The notes beneath the pieces are model-generated. The model was not told the origin of the DNA, did no database searches, and saw only the letters and a list, made by a program, of their open reading frames with translations. A program made the position numbers and the translations under genes. From positions 62,001-126,000 of the forward strand of contig NZ_JAANOG010000007.1 of NCBI RefSeq assembly GCF_019923745.1: a stretch of DNA of 64,000 nt. Direction: 5' to 3'. The DNA is from Aquirufa aurantiipilula (GTDB lineage: Bacteria; Bacteroidota; Bacteroidia; Cytophagales; Spirosomataceae). Positions 36,572 through 45,700 of this stretch are shown piece by piece (position 1 is the first letter of the stretch; each line of letters begins with the position of its first letter).

Positions 36572-38032
36572 TTATGCCTTGGATGAAATCCTGTTCTTCC
36601 GTTTCTCCCAATAGGTTTTTATACGGTCCCATAGAATTCTGTAAAAATCTGATTCAAAAAGTCGGGAGTCTTTTAAGGCTATACGGAGGAAATAGGCTCC
36701 TATCAAAGCGAGAATACCATTGGAGACCCAAGCACCAATTTCGACAAGCACCTTCCCTTCTTTGGCCATTTTATCACCTTGTTGGGTTAGAATATACATC
36801 AAAATAAAGAAGGATACTGCAACGACAACGGGAATACCAAAGCCTCCTTTTTTAATAATGGCTCCTAAGGGTGCTCCGATGAGGAACATAACCAATACGG
36901 CCAATGAATTGGTGAATTTATGGTGCCATTCCAAATCAGTCTTTTTAAGTTCGGTAACACGCTCACCTAAATTAACTTCATTCGTTTGTCCGAAGGCAAT
37001 TAAATTTTGGACTTCTTGTTTAGCCAGTTCTTCCATGGGGCGGAAATCTTTACCGCTTTTCAATTTTTCGGCAATTTTGGGCCCTATCCATTTCGTTTGA
37101 TGATTCATACTTCGCAAGGAAGCACCAACAGGTTTACGAAAATAGACGTAATAAACACTGGAAGCTAAGCTAAAGCCTTTTCTCATATTGCGAATATTCC
37201 TGGACAAGGAATCGGCATCGTCGGCCAATTGATTGTTGTTTCGCATGATTTGGTGATGAGCAAATTGATTTTCCTCTGTTTTTTGTAAATCAAATCCAGA
37301 CAAAGACATCACAATTTTACTTCGTTTGAAACTATGAATTGCCAACTCGGATAAATCATTTCCTGGTCCACGGTCGGCATCTTCAATATAATCTTTGCCA
37401 TTAAAGAGTTCAAAAATTAAGTATTTTCTATCTAAAATGGTATACATCTGGGCCGAATCAGCCACGGTGACATGTCGGTTTCCGTCATTACCGGTATGGT
37501 CATAGATAATCAGCGACTTCAGTGTTTTGTTGTCTGAGAACTTTTTTGCCACTTTAATGGAATAGCCCGGAAGGTCATTGTAAAATATACCCTCCTTGAT
37601 ATTTAATGTGGTTTTGGTGGTTTTGATATCATACAATAGACTCCATCCTTTCAAATTGGCCCAGGGTAAAGCCACATTGACAAACCAAAACATGAAAATA
37701 CTGATGAGTATGGTAGTGACAAATATGGGTCTAAAGATGCGGAATATGGATATTCCAGCACTTTTTAGGGCAGTTAATTCAAAATTTTCTCCCAGTTTGC
37801 CAAATGTCATCAAGGATGATAACAAAATGGATAAGGGCATGGCGAGAGGAACAGTAATTAGGGAAAAATAAAAGAATAGTTCAACGTAAACCGTAGCTCC
37901 TAGGTCTTTTCCAAATAGATCGGCAAAGTAAAAAAGGACCAATCGTAAGAGGAAAATAAAAATGACAATAAGGAAAGTAAGAACAAATGGCCCCCAAAAG
38001 GCATTGAGGACTAGTTTATCTATTTTACGCAT
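36572..38032 (-). CDS. LptF/LptG-family permease
   Basis: Inner-membrane permease of the lipopolysaccharide transport ABC complex, which extracts LPS and feeds the LptA/C bridge. 486 residues: membrane helices near 12-34, 52-75 and 100-120, a periplasmic beta-jellyroll domain (about 140-350), then three helices at about 380-460 (FTNSLAVLVMFLIGAPLGAI, GGFGIPVVVAVSFFILMYIL). The start RKIDKLVLNAFWGPF matches the family. Bacteroidota usually have two such genes; this could be either LptF or LptG. The START-like gene is 1 base upstream. Confidence 0.9.
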   Translation of the reverse strand: MRKIDKLVLNAFWGPFVLTFLIVIFIFLLRLVLFYFADLFGKDLGATVYVELFFYFSLITVPLAMPLSILLSSLMTFGKLGENFELTALKSAGISIFRIFRPIFVTTILISIFMFWFVNVALPWANLKGWSLLYDIKTTKTTLNIKEGIFYNDLPGYSIKVAKKFSDNKTLKSLIIYDHTGNDGNRHVTVADSAQMYTILDRKYLIFELFNGKDYIEDADRGPGNDLSELAIHSFKRSKIVMSLSGFDLQKTEENQFAHHQIMRNNNQLADDADSLSRNIRNMRKGFSLASSVYYVYFRKPVGASLRSMNHQTKWIGPKIAEKLKSGKDFRPMEELAKQEVQNLIAFGQTNEVNLGERVTELKKTDLEWHHKFTNSLAVLVMFLIGAPLGAIIKKGGFGIPVVVAVSFFILMYILTQQGDKMAKEGKVLVEIGAWVSNGILALIGAYFLRIALKDSRLFESDFYRILWDRIKTYWEKRKNRISSKA

Positions 38033-38033
38033 G

Positions 38034-38426
38034 TTAGCTCCCGACGATTTCTTTTAATTTATCGCAAAGATAATCCCAAAGTTCGGCAGCATCATCGTCT
38101 GATTTAAAAGTTGATGCACTATCTATTACTTTTAGGTAGGTGGTATTTGAAAGTTCACTAACCTCCAATTTGAGTTCGATAAAACCTTTGGAAGTCTCGT
38201 CTTTAGGATTTAAAAATTCAAAACGAACAAATTTATTCAATTTACTTTGCACTAAAACAGCAGGGTGATTTTCATCATCCCAGTAAAAGTGAAAGGTGCT
38301 GGCGTTGGGTACTGTGACTTTATCTGCAAACCACTGTTGAAGTCCTGAAGCAGTACTTAAATACGGGTAAAGTACTTTTGGTGAGGCTTTTACCTCGTAT
38401 TCAAACTCGAAATTGTTTGCTGGCAT
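38034..38426 (-). CDS. START-like domain protein
   Basis: 130 residues, one AHSA1/START-like helix-grip fold. Sequence starts ANNFEFEYEVKASPKVLYPY, continues LSTASGLQQWFADKVTV, and ends with a long helix DAAELWDYLCDKLKEIV. This subfamily is widespread in Bacteroidota and is found beside LptF/G-type permeases; ligand and role are unknown. Directly ahead of the permease gene (1 base), so co-transcribed. No signal peptide. Confidence 0.8.
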   Translation of the reverse strand: MPANNFEFEYEVKASPKVLYPYLSTASGLQQWFADKVTVPNASTFHFYWDDENHPAVLVQSKLNKFVRFEFLNPKDETSKGFIELKLEVSELSNTTYLKVIDSASTFKSDDDAAELWDYLCDKLKEIVGS

Positions 38427-38546
38427 ATTATTTATCTATTAATGGATTAGGCTTTACACACATGATTCTAACCCGCTATTAGCAAAGGTATTATTTCTAA
38501 GCTAATTCCCAAATCTGCCATAAAATTAATCAATATTAAGAAATTA

Positions 38547-38578
38547 TTTGTGACTGTAAACGCTTTCTGCTACCTTTG
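38547..38578 (+). promoter_or_regulatory. promoter of tRNA-Met, Bacteroidota type
   Basis: TTTG at 38547-38550, 20-base spacer, TACCTTTG at 38571-38578: an exact match to TTTG-N19-21-TAnnTTTG. The transcription start would fall about 7 bases later, a few bases before the tRNA at 38590. Confidence 0.75.
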
Positions 38579-38589
38579 CAACGCAATTT

Positions 38590-38663
38590 GGCGGGGTAGC
38601 TCAGATGGTTAGAGCGTTGGATTCATAACCCAAAGGTCGGCAGTTCGATTCTGCTCCCCGCTA
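38590..38663 (+). tRNA. tRNA-Met (CAT)
   Basis: Folds as a cloverleaf: acceptor GGCGGGG with CCCCGCT (first pair G-T), D stem GCTC/GAGC, anticodon stem TTGG/CCAA with loop ATTCATAA giving anticodon CAT, T stem GGCAG/CTGCT with TTCGATT loop, discriminator A. No CCA in the gene. Elongator type is more likely than initiator because the acceptor starts with a G-T rather than the C-A mismatch of initiators. Confidence 0.92.
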
Positions 38664-38670
38664 CTTTTAG

Positions 38671-38703
38671 AAAGACAAGTCGAAAGATTTGTCTTTTTTT
38701 TTT
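38671..38703 (+). terminator. terminator after tRNA-Met
   Basis: AAAGACAAGTC - GAAA - GATTTGTCTTT (11 pairs with one G-T, GNRA tetraloop) followed by about ten T. Confidence 0.9.
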
Positions 38704-38704
38704 G

Positions 38705-38789
38705 CAGCTGGTTTCGAGAGCCTCAGTCACCTTTTAGCAACTAATCTTCATCAATTTTAAAAGGTGACTGAGGTTCTCGAAGTCACCTG
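38705..38789. repeat. 31-base imperfect inverted repeat, REP/MITE-like
   Basis: Left arm 38705-38735 and right arm 38759-38789 are reverse complements with about 27 of 31 positions paired; core CCTCAGTCACCTTTT is perfect. The loop is 23 bases. It lies in otherwise gene-free DNA after tRNA-Met and is far longer than a terminator needs. It looks like a dispersed palindromic repeat; copies elsewhere cannot be tested here. Confidence 0.6.
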
Positions 38790-38879
38790 GTAATATTTTA
38801 AAGAAAGCCTACACTATTCAATTGAAAAATAAATTGGATATTTGTGATCAAATTTGACCCCACCGATTCGATAGCCTAT

Positions 38880-39347
38880 ATGAATAAACCACCATTCGAT
38901 GCGATTTTCATGGAATTAGCTCAAAATTTAGCTTTGAGATCGCATTGTACCCGAGCGCAGGTAGGATGTGTACTTACCAAAGAAACACGAATTATTTCCA
39001 TCGGTTACAATGGTCCACCAGCAGGTACTCATAATTGCGATGATGAATTTGGAGAAGATGGTTGCCCAAGAGATTCCAAGGGTTCTTGTTCTTTGGCATT
39101 ACATGCCGAACAAAATGCGATTTTGTATGCTTCTAAAAATGGCGCTGATGTAGAAGGCTCCACGATTTATGTGACCCTCTCCCCTTGTATATCCTGCGCT
39201 AGAATCATTTATAGCATGAAAATTAAGCGAGTAATATACCTAAACTCTTATGCAGCTTATAAAGGCCTTCCTTCCGATGAAGGTGTTGACTTCTTACGCA
39301 AATTTGGCGTGGATGTTAAGGCTTATGCTGATTTGGAGTTGGTTTAG
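38880..39347 (+). CDS. deoxycytidylate (dCMP) deaminase family protein
   Basis: Zinc enzyme deaminating dCMP to dUMP for thymidylate supply. 155 residues from the ATG at 38880; a GTG 12 codons upstream is less likely because MNKPPFDAIFMELAQ is the usual start. Zinc site: HAEQNA (about 85-90) and SPCISCARII (about 108-117), with the family block SIGYNGPPAGTHNCDD and GCPRDSKGSC. In the ComEB/dCMP deaminase group. No folate or thymidylate synthase genes adjoin. Confidence 0.92.
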   Translation: MNKPPFDAIFMELAQNLALRSHCTRAQVGCVLTKETRIISIGYNGPPAGTHNCDDEFGEDGCPRDSKGSCSLALHAEQNAILYASKNGADVEGSTIYVTLSPCISCARIIYSMKIKRVIYLNSYAAYKGLPSDEGVDFLRKFGVDVKAYADLELV

Positions 39348-39351
39348 GAAT

Positions 39352-39427
39352 GAAGAATGTAAAATGTAGAAAGTAGAATGAATTTTTGGAACTATATACA
39401 TCCTTAATTCTTCATTCTACATTCTTC
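39352..39427. repeat. inverted repeat between dCMP deaminase and FKBP genes
   Basis: Arms 39352-39368 (GAAGAATGTAAAATGTA) and 39411-39427 (complement GAAGAATGTAGAATGAA) match at 15 of 17 positions around a 42-base middle. It fills the whole space between two convergent genes and could end both transcripts, or be a degenerate dispersed repeat. Confidence 0.5.
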
Positions 39428-39435
39428 GTTGACAA

Positions 39436-39951
39436 TTAATGATGATGCACCCCACCCTCGCCATGCACGTGGCCATGAGCAATCTCTTCCGCAGTTGCTT
39501 CACGTACTTTAATAACTTTTCCGCTAAACATTAAGTCTTTTTCAGCCAAAGGATGGTTAAAATCCATGGTGACAGTTTCTGGACCCACTTGAACCACCAT
39601 ACCTTGCATACGGTTTCCTTGATCGTCTGTCATAGGAATAAAATTCCCCACTTTTAACATATCACTCGTGTCTTGTCCTTCAATTTGAAAGATGGATTTA
39701 GGTAAATCTATGATAGCATTTGGATCCACCACGCCATAAGCATCTTCTGCTTGAATGGTAAAATCGAAAGTATCGTTTACGGAAAGTCCATTTAAATTAG
39801 CTTCGAAAGCTTCCGGTAAGCCACTTAATCCATGGATAAAAACCATGGGTTCATTTTCGTCGACAATTTCAACTACCTCTGGCTCTCCTTCTTCATTGGG
39901 GAAAGACAATTGGTAAGAAATGAATACAACGGAGTTCGGTTTAATCTGCAT
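39436..39951 (-). CDS. FKBP-type peptidyl-prolyl isomerase, SlyD-like
   Basis: 171 residues, no signal peptide. FKBP fold interrupted by an insert-in-flap domain as in SlyD: MVFIHGLSGLPEAFEANLNG, then DTFDFTIQAEDAYG, VGNFIPMTDDQGNRMQGMVV, TMDFNHPLAEKDLMFSGKVI. The C-terminal tail HGHVHGEGGVHHH is a histidine-rich metal-binding stretch like that of SlyD, which binds nickel. Cytoplasmic folding helper. Converges with the dCMP deaminase gene. Confidence 0.92.
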   Translation of the reverse strand: MQIKPNSVVFISYQLSFPNEEGEPEVVEIVDENEPMVFIHGLSGLPEAFEANLNGLSVNDTFDFTIQAEDAYGVVDPNAIIDLPKSIFQIEGQDTSDMLKVGNFIPMTDDQGNRMQGMVVQVGPETVTMDFNHPLAEKDLMFSGKVIKVREATAEEIAHGHVHGEGGVHHH

Positions 39952-40016
39952 ATTGTTCTATTTTGCAGCAAACCTACGGGATTAATTTGTAAAGCTTGAT
40001 GCCAAAGATTAATATT

Positions 40017-40045
40017 TTTGGATCAAGAGCTTTTGATTAGCTTTG
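40017..40045 (+). promoter_or_regulatory. candidate holA promoter
   Basis: TTTG (40017-40020) and TAGCTTTG (40038-40045), spacer 17 bases, slightly short for the Bacteroidota promoter type. Start of transcription near 40052, about 20 bases ahead of the ATG at 40073. The position also argues against the in-frame TTG at 40043 as start. Confidence 0.45.
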
Positions 40046-40072
40046 TATCTCGATTTAAATTCCAATATTTCC

Positions 40073-41122
40073 ATGCAAAAAAGTGCTCAAGACGTATTAA
40101 AAGACATCAAACAACTAAAATTGGCACCTATTTACCTAATCCATGGGGATGAGCCATTTTTTATTGACCAATTGGTGGATGCTTTTGAAAATAAGGTATT
40201 GAGTCCGGATCAGCAAAGTTTCAATCAGTTTGTCATGTACGGAAAAGATCAATCTTTGGGAGAAGTGATTTCTTATTCCCGCAGGTTTCCCATGATGTCA
40301 GACAAACAAGTGATTATTGTGAAGGAAGCTGTTTTTTTAGAAGCCATGGCTAAAGGCAAAACAGATGCTAAAGATAAGGGGAATACGGATTGGAAAGCAT
40401 GGGTAGATTATTGTGAAAGACCTACGGAATCGACCATTCTCGTTTTTACGCTAAAAACGCTGTTAACGGATAAATCCAAAATTCTAGCACCTTTGGATAA
40501 GAAAGGTGTTGTGGTAGCTTCTAAAAAAATCAGTGAAGATCGTTTAGGAGTTTGGTTAAAGGATTATTTAGGTTCTCATGCTTTGCATATTCAAGCGAAT
40601 GCTCAGGAACTAATGGTTTCCTTTGTAGGGACGGATTTAAAGAGAATGGCCCACGAGGCTGATAAATTGATCGTGAACGTCCCACAAGGCAAGGAAATAG
40701 GCTTAGATGAGGTAGAGAAATTCATTGGTATAAGTCGGGAGTACAATTATTTTGAATTTCAAAAAGCCATCATTCAACGAAATGGAGAAAAAGGACAGAA
40801 AATAGCCTTTTATTTTGCGGAGAATACCAAGCAAAACCCTGCGGCACCCATGTTGATCATGTTGTTTAATTTCTTTGCTAAGGTGTTACAAGTGCATGAT
40901 TTAGGTTCTATCTCGGATGGAGAGATGGCCAGTGCTATTGGAGTAAATCCTTACTATGTCAAGGATTATACCTTGGCTAAGCGAAATTACCCAATCGGAA
41001 AGGTTGTTCGTATCATTGAAGCTATTAAAAATGCCGATTTACGGGTAAAAGGTGTAATGGGCAATAGTGATAAAGAACGAGAAATTATTCTCGATTTGAG
41101 TTTCGAGATTTTTAATCTTTAG
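40073..41122 (+). CDS. holA: DNA polymerase III subunit delta
   Basis: Clamp-loader subunit that opens the sliding clamp. 349 residues from ATG at 40073. Blocks: DIKQLKLAPIYLIHGDEPFF (start of the AAA-like domain), FNQFVMYGKDQSLGEVISYS, RRFPMMSDKQVIIVKEA, then the domain II/III helices EKFIGISREYNYFEFQKAII, NFFAKVLQVHDLGS, LRVKGVMGNSDKEREIILDL. Domain order and length fit HolA of Bacteroidota. Converges with the next gene, stops overlapping. Confidence 0.9.
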   Translation: MQKSAQDVLKDIKQLKLAPIYLIHGDEPFFIDQLVDAFENKVLSPDQQSFNQFVMYGKDQSLGEVISYSRRFPMMSDKQVIIVKEAVFLEAMAKGKTDAKDKGNTDWKAWVDYCERPTESTILVFTLKTLLTDKSKILAPLDKKGVVVASKKISEDRLGVWLKDYLGSHALHIQANAQELMVSFVGTDLKRMAHEADKLIVNVPQGKEIGLDEVEKFIGISREYNYFEFQKAIIQRNGEKGQKIAFYFAENTKQNPAAPMLIMLFNFFAKVLQVHDLGSISDGEMASAIGVNPYYVKDYTLAKRNYPIGKVVRIIEAIKNADLRVKGVMGNSDKEREIILDLSFEIFNL

Positions 41123-41856
41123 TTGATGGGTAAGTAATCGTCTGCTTTCACATATCCCAATTGCCCTTCGAAATAGCAGTTTACCCAGATATCTTTTTTC
41201 TGCCAGTGGATAATTCGATTTCCTTTTTTTAGCATTTGTTTTACGGGTGCAGCAGATGAGGCATAATCTCTCAAATAGGCCTTTTCTTTGGTGATAATGC
41301 CATATTGTAGTAAAGCTGGGAAATTGGCGAACCAAGTTAAAAATAAGAGATAGAATCCCAGATAATACAAACTGTAGGCTTTGATTTTTAATTTTTTGAC
41401 TTTTTTGAAGCTTAAAATACCCACCACATAAAAGGCCAAAGCAAACAAAAAGCCCATTAGGTATGGGAAATATGTAAAATAAATCCAAAGAAACTGGTCC
41501 ATGATATTGATTTGAAAACCAGAAAGTCCTTGCCTATCTCCTATTTCTTGGAGACGTTTGGCAATGGCCGGTCGATCTTGCTCAGCTTGTAAGCTAGATA
41601 AATAATATAATTCTTGTAACCAATCGTTTTTGGCTTTAGCTATGTAGCCTAATTTTAATCGGATTGTTTCATTTTCGCTGCGTTGGGATTCAACGAATGG
41701 CAAATAAATTTTTTCTGCCTCTAGTAAACGATTGCTTTTAAACAAAGAATCTGCTAGGGTCAATTGATTTCTATCTATTTGGCTATAAGCAGGTTGCCAA
41801 AAGCAGAAATAAAAAAGTGCAAAAAATATAATTTTATTTAGATGGTAGACTTGCAT
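41119..41856 (-). CDS. membrane protein with TPR-like N-part and SH3-like C-part
   Basis: 245 residues from the ATG at 41856, chosen because it gives a signal peptide start (MQVYHLNKIIFFALFYFCFW, cut near AYSQ); a longer reading adds 20 non-hydrophobic residues. Residues about 25-110 are TPR-like helices (ADSLFKSNRLLEAEKIYLPF). Two membrane helices lie near 125-150 and 160-180. The last 50 residues (VKQMLKKGNRIIHWQKKDIW, LGYVKADDYLPI) resemble a bacterial SH3 domain. Similar to the C-terminal part of BatE proteins of aerotolerance operons; no other bat genes are near. Function not established. Confidence 0.7.
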   Translation of the reverse strand: MQVYHLNKIIFFALFYFCFWQPAYSQIDRNQLTLADSLFKSNRLLEAEKIYLPFVESQRSENETIRLKLGYIAKAKNDWLQELYYLSSLQAEQDRPAIAKRLQEIGDRQGLSGFQINIMDQFLWIYFTYFPYLMGFLFALAFYVVGILSFKKVKKLKIKAYSLYYLGFYLLFLTWFANFPALLQYGIITKEKAYLRDYASSAAPVKQMLKKGNRIIHWQKKDIWVNCYFEGQLGYVKADDYLPIN

Positions 41857-41881
41857 AATTCGAAAAACCGTACTAGTTTTG
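41851..41881 (+). promoter_or_regulatory. candidate tRNA-Lys promoter
   Basis: TTG (41851-41853), 20-base spacer, TAGTTTTG (41874-41881), matching the Bacteroidota -33/-7 pattern. A leader of about 100 bases before the tRNA would need processing. It overlaps the start of the membrane protein gene on the other strand. Confidence 0.45.
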
Positions 41882-41990
41882 CACCGCAATAAGGGGAAAA
41901 TGTTCTGCTTTTGCAAACTGAAGTTGGCCAGTGGCTAAACTTCCTTTCGACTCCAGAGTGGGTCAATTGATATACAAGCGTAAGCTTGAT

Positions 41991-42063
41991 GATTCCGTAG
42001 CTCAGTTGGTAGAGCAATACACTTTTAATGTATGGGTCCTGGGTTCGAATCCCAGCGGGATCA
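41991..42063 (+). tRNA. tRNA-Lys (TTT)
   Basis: Cloverleaf: acceptor GATTCCG/CGGGATC (one T-G pair), D stem GCTC/GAGC, anticodon stem ATACA/TGTAT with loop CTTTTAA (anticodon TTT), T stem CTGGG/CCCAG with loop TTCGAAT, discriminator A. Its 3' half is a frequent integration site and here marks the change from backbone to accessory DNA. Confidence 0.95.
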
Positions 42064-42080
42064 CTTTTAGTTAAATTAAA

Positions 42081-42113
42081 AACCTGTAAATCAAGTATTT
42101 GCAGGTTTTTTTC
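42081..42113 (+). terminator. terminator after tRNA-Lys
   Basis: AACCTGTAAAT - CAAGT - ATTTGCAGGTT (11 pairs with one T-G) followed by a run of T with one C. Confidence 0.85.
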
Positions 42114-42120
42114 TTTTTAT

Positions 42121-42141
42121 GGTACAGGTATGGGTACAGGT
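42121..42141. repeat. direct repeat GGTACAGGT x2 behind tRNA-Lys
   Basis: GGTACAGGT at 42121-42129 and 42133-42141, separated by ATG. Twelve-base period just outside the tRNA terminator, a place where integrase arm sites or attachment-site remnants would be expected. No integrase gene is next to it. Confidence 0.45.
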
Positions 42142-42196
42142 TTTGTGTCTTAAATATTCCTTTTAATTTAGTTATTGCCTTTTAAATTCTAATAAT

Positions 42197-42511
42197 TCAT
42201 ATCTTATCACTGACCAAAAGCTTAACTATTGGAGCGTCAATGTACCCAATTTGAACATATCTATTTGTGAGTTCAGCTATTTCATTTTCAATAAGAAATT
42301 CAAGAATACCTTCATTTTCAGAATAATTCTTAATTACCAATTCATCATTTTTAAGATTTAAACCAGGTACACAAATAGATACAGTAAGCAATGGGTCATC
42401 GTTGGACCTATTGATAATTTGTAATGAATTTTGATTGTTTTGATATTTACCTTTTAATAAGTAAACATTACACAAGGCTCTTTTAGATAGAGGAAATTTA
42501 TATACTTTCAT
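42197..42511 (-). CDS. hypothetical protein
   Basis: 104 residues from ATG at 42511 (MKVYKFPLSKRALCNVYLLK); an upstream ATG at 42556 would add 15 residues. Not recognised. Mainly beta-strand pattern, no membrane segment or signal peptide. It stands alone between tRNA-Lys and the restriction operon, on the opposite strand. Could be part of the island's regulation. Weak support beyond an open frame and an AT-rich upstream region. Confidence 0.55.
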   Translation of the reverse strand: MKVYKFPLSKRALCNVYLLKGKYQNNQNSLQIINRSNDDPLLTVSICVPGLNLKNDELVIKNYSENEGILEFLIENEIAELTNRYVQIGYIDAPIVKLLVSDKI

Positions 42512-42738
42512 TATATTTAGTTTTAGTTTTTTAATAAAAGGATTCGATAATTTCAAATCCTTTATGAAAATAACATTTTTAAAATTTATTTAGCATTTAG
42601 ATTAAATCGAAATATCTACTGTAAAGTTTAAAGTGAAAAACTCAAATTTCAAGCAAATTCTAAGAAGTTGATACTATTTAAATAGATCCATTTTCTGAAT
42701 CAATTTAATGAGTAATGAGAAATTTGAAATAGTTCTAT

Positions 42739-45700
42739 ATGGCCTTTAACGAAAATTCAAGGGTAAAAATCCCTGCTATTCTGCATCTGAACAGATTGGG
42801 TTATAAATACATTTCGCTAACTAAAGCTAAATGGGATTTAGAGACCAATATATTTACCGATATTTTTCATGATAGCATTAATCGCATAAATCCTGAACTT
42901 GATAAAGCTGATATAAAAAGACTACTTGAAGACGTTTCACTAGTTTTAGACAATGAGGATTTGGGAGAAGCATTTTACAATATGCTTACATCAACTTCAG
43001 GAACGAAATTAATTGACTTTAAAGATCTCAATATCAACTCATATCATGTTGTAACAGAGCTAACCTATAAAAACGGAGACGATGAATTCAGACCTGATAT
43101 AACCATATTGATCAACGGAATGCCTCTGGCATTTATTGAGGTTAAAAAACCGAATAATCAAGAGGGTGTTTTGCAGGAAAGAGACCGCATCAATGTACGG
43201 TTTAAAAATAAGAAGTTTCGAAAGTTCATCAATATTTCCCAGCTACTTGTATTCTCAAACAATATGGAGTACGATATTGAATCTATTGAACCAATACAAG
43301 GCGCTTTTTATGCTTCAACCTCATATAATTCAGCCAACTTTAATTGTTTCAGAGAGGAGGATAAATTTGATTTAGCGACTTTATTAAAAGTGGAAGATGA
43401 TGATTTAGAGAATTTGGTTTTGAAAGACAATAACCTTTCTGTTATCAAACATTCGCCTGAGTTTATTACTAACAAAGATCCAAATTCCCCTACCAATCGT
43501 ATTCTGACCTCACTTTTTAGCCGAGACCGTTTTGCGACTATTTTGAAATACGCTATTGCGTATGTGAACGAAGAAAAAGGCTTGGAAAAACACATAATGC
43601 GTTATCCTCAGTTGTTTGCCACTAAAGCCATTGAACGGAAACTAAATGAAGGAATTAAAAAAGGAATTATTTGGCATACACAAGGAAGCGGAAAAACCGC
43701 GCTCTCGTATTACAATGTAAAATACCTGACGGACTATTTTCAGCAAAAGGGAGTTGTTCCAAAATTCTATTTTATTGTTGACCGTATTGATTTGATGAAT
43801 CAAGCCAAAAGGGAATTTACAAGTCGTGGTTTGATTGTACATACGGTAAACTCAAAAGACGAATTACTTCGAAATTTCAAAGCAAGACAAGCCATTCATA
43901 ATCTTTCAGGTAAGCGAGAAATAACCGTTGTAAATATTCAAAAATTCAAAGACGATACGGACGTGTTGAAAGTGAATGATTATGACATCAACACCCAGCG
44001 AGTTTACTTTTTAGATGAAGTACATCGCAGTTACAACCCAACCGGTAGTTTCTTAGCCAACCTTTTAAATTCAGATAGAAATGCAATTATCATTGGTTTA
44101 ACAGGAACTCCATTAATTGGCAATGACAGGACGTCACGCCAAATATTTGGTGATTACATTCACAAATATTACTACAACGCCTCAATAGCTGATGGATATA
44201 CCTTAAAACTCATCCGTGAAGACATTGAAACTACCTACAAATTTCAGTTGAAAGAAGCACTGAAAGAAGTGGAAATTTTAAAAGGTGATGCAGACAAAAG
44301 GGTGATTTATGCTCATGCAAGGTTTGTAGAGCCTATGTTGGATTATATTGTTCAGGATTTTCTAAAAAGCCGTGTTCGCTTTGGAGACGAATCTATTGGT
44401 GCGATGGTGGTTTGTGATAGTGCCGAACAAGCACGAAAATTGTTTGAAATTTTTATCAGTAAGTACAATCCAACACAAAAAACGGTTGAAGAAGTTCCAC
44501 CCTACTTAATGACTGCTGAACCTGTTTTAGATTATGGAACGAATTTAGCTGACCAAAATAAAAACTTAGTTGCTTCATTAATTCTTCACGACATTGGCTC
44601 AAAAGACGACCGTAAAAATGAAGTAGAGGGTTTCAAGGATGGCAAAATTGATATCCTGTTTGTATACAATATGTTGCTCACAGGATTTGATGCCAAACGT
44701 CTCAAAAAATTATACATCGGCAGAATTATTAAGAACCACAACTTATTACAAACGCTTACAAGAGTAAACCGTCCATATAAAAAATTCAGATATGGTTATG
44801 TGGTTGACTTTGCTGATATAACCAAAGAGTTTGATGCTACCAATAAGGCTTATTTTGACGAATTGCAAGCCGAGTTGGGGGATGAAATTCAGAACTATTC
44901 CAACCTTTTTAAATCAAAAGAAGAGATTGAAGAAGAAATAAAGAGCATCAAAGAAAAGTTGTTTCATTACGACTTACGAAATGCAGAAGTATTCTCTCAG
45001 CAAATCAGTCAAATTGAAGATCGAACTCAAGTATTAGCGATTAAGAAGGCATTAGAAATTGCCAAGAACATTTACAACCTTATTCGTTTAGAAGGTCATT
45101 TCGATTTGTTGGAAAAAGTTGATTTTAAAAAACTGAACCAACTATACAATGAAGCTTCACGCCATTTGGATTTGCTCAACCTCAAAGCCAACATTGAAAA
45201 CAATGTAGATACTACAAATTTGCTTAATGTGGCATTAGAAAATGTGCTCTTCATGTTCCACAAGGTTTCAGAAGAAGAAATGGTCATAGCTGACCAGTTG
45301 AAAGATATGCTCCGCAAAACCCGTGAAGCATTAGGAGGCAATTTTGACCAAGTTGACCCACAGTTTGTAAATTTATATGAAGAGTTAAAACGATTATTTG
45401 ACAAGAAAAATCTTGATGAAATATCACAAGACGAAATGAAATACAATATTGCTTCGCTACAAAAGATTTACGATAAAGTAACGGAGCTAAACCGAAAAAA
45501 TAATTTACTTAAAGCAAAATATGAGAACGATACTAAGTATGCAAGAATGCACAAGCGGATTCTAGAAAATGGCAATATTTCAAAACGTGAAAGCGAAATT
45601 TGCGAAACACTAATGGACATTAAAAAACAAGTTGATGAAAAGGTTATGATCAATACTCAAATGTTGAACAATGAAAGCTATTTTGACAAACTTCTCATAC

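Noticed and set aside
42120-42168. Short frame starting with ATGGTACAGG after tRNA-Lys
   Set aside because: Only about 15 codons, no homology signal; the repeat is better explained as a DNA-level element.
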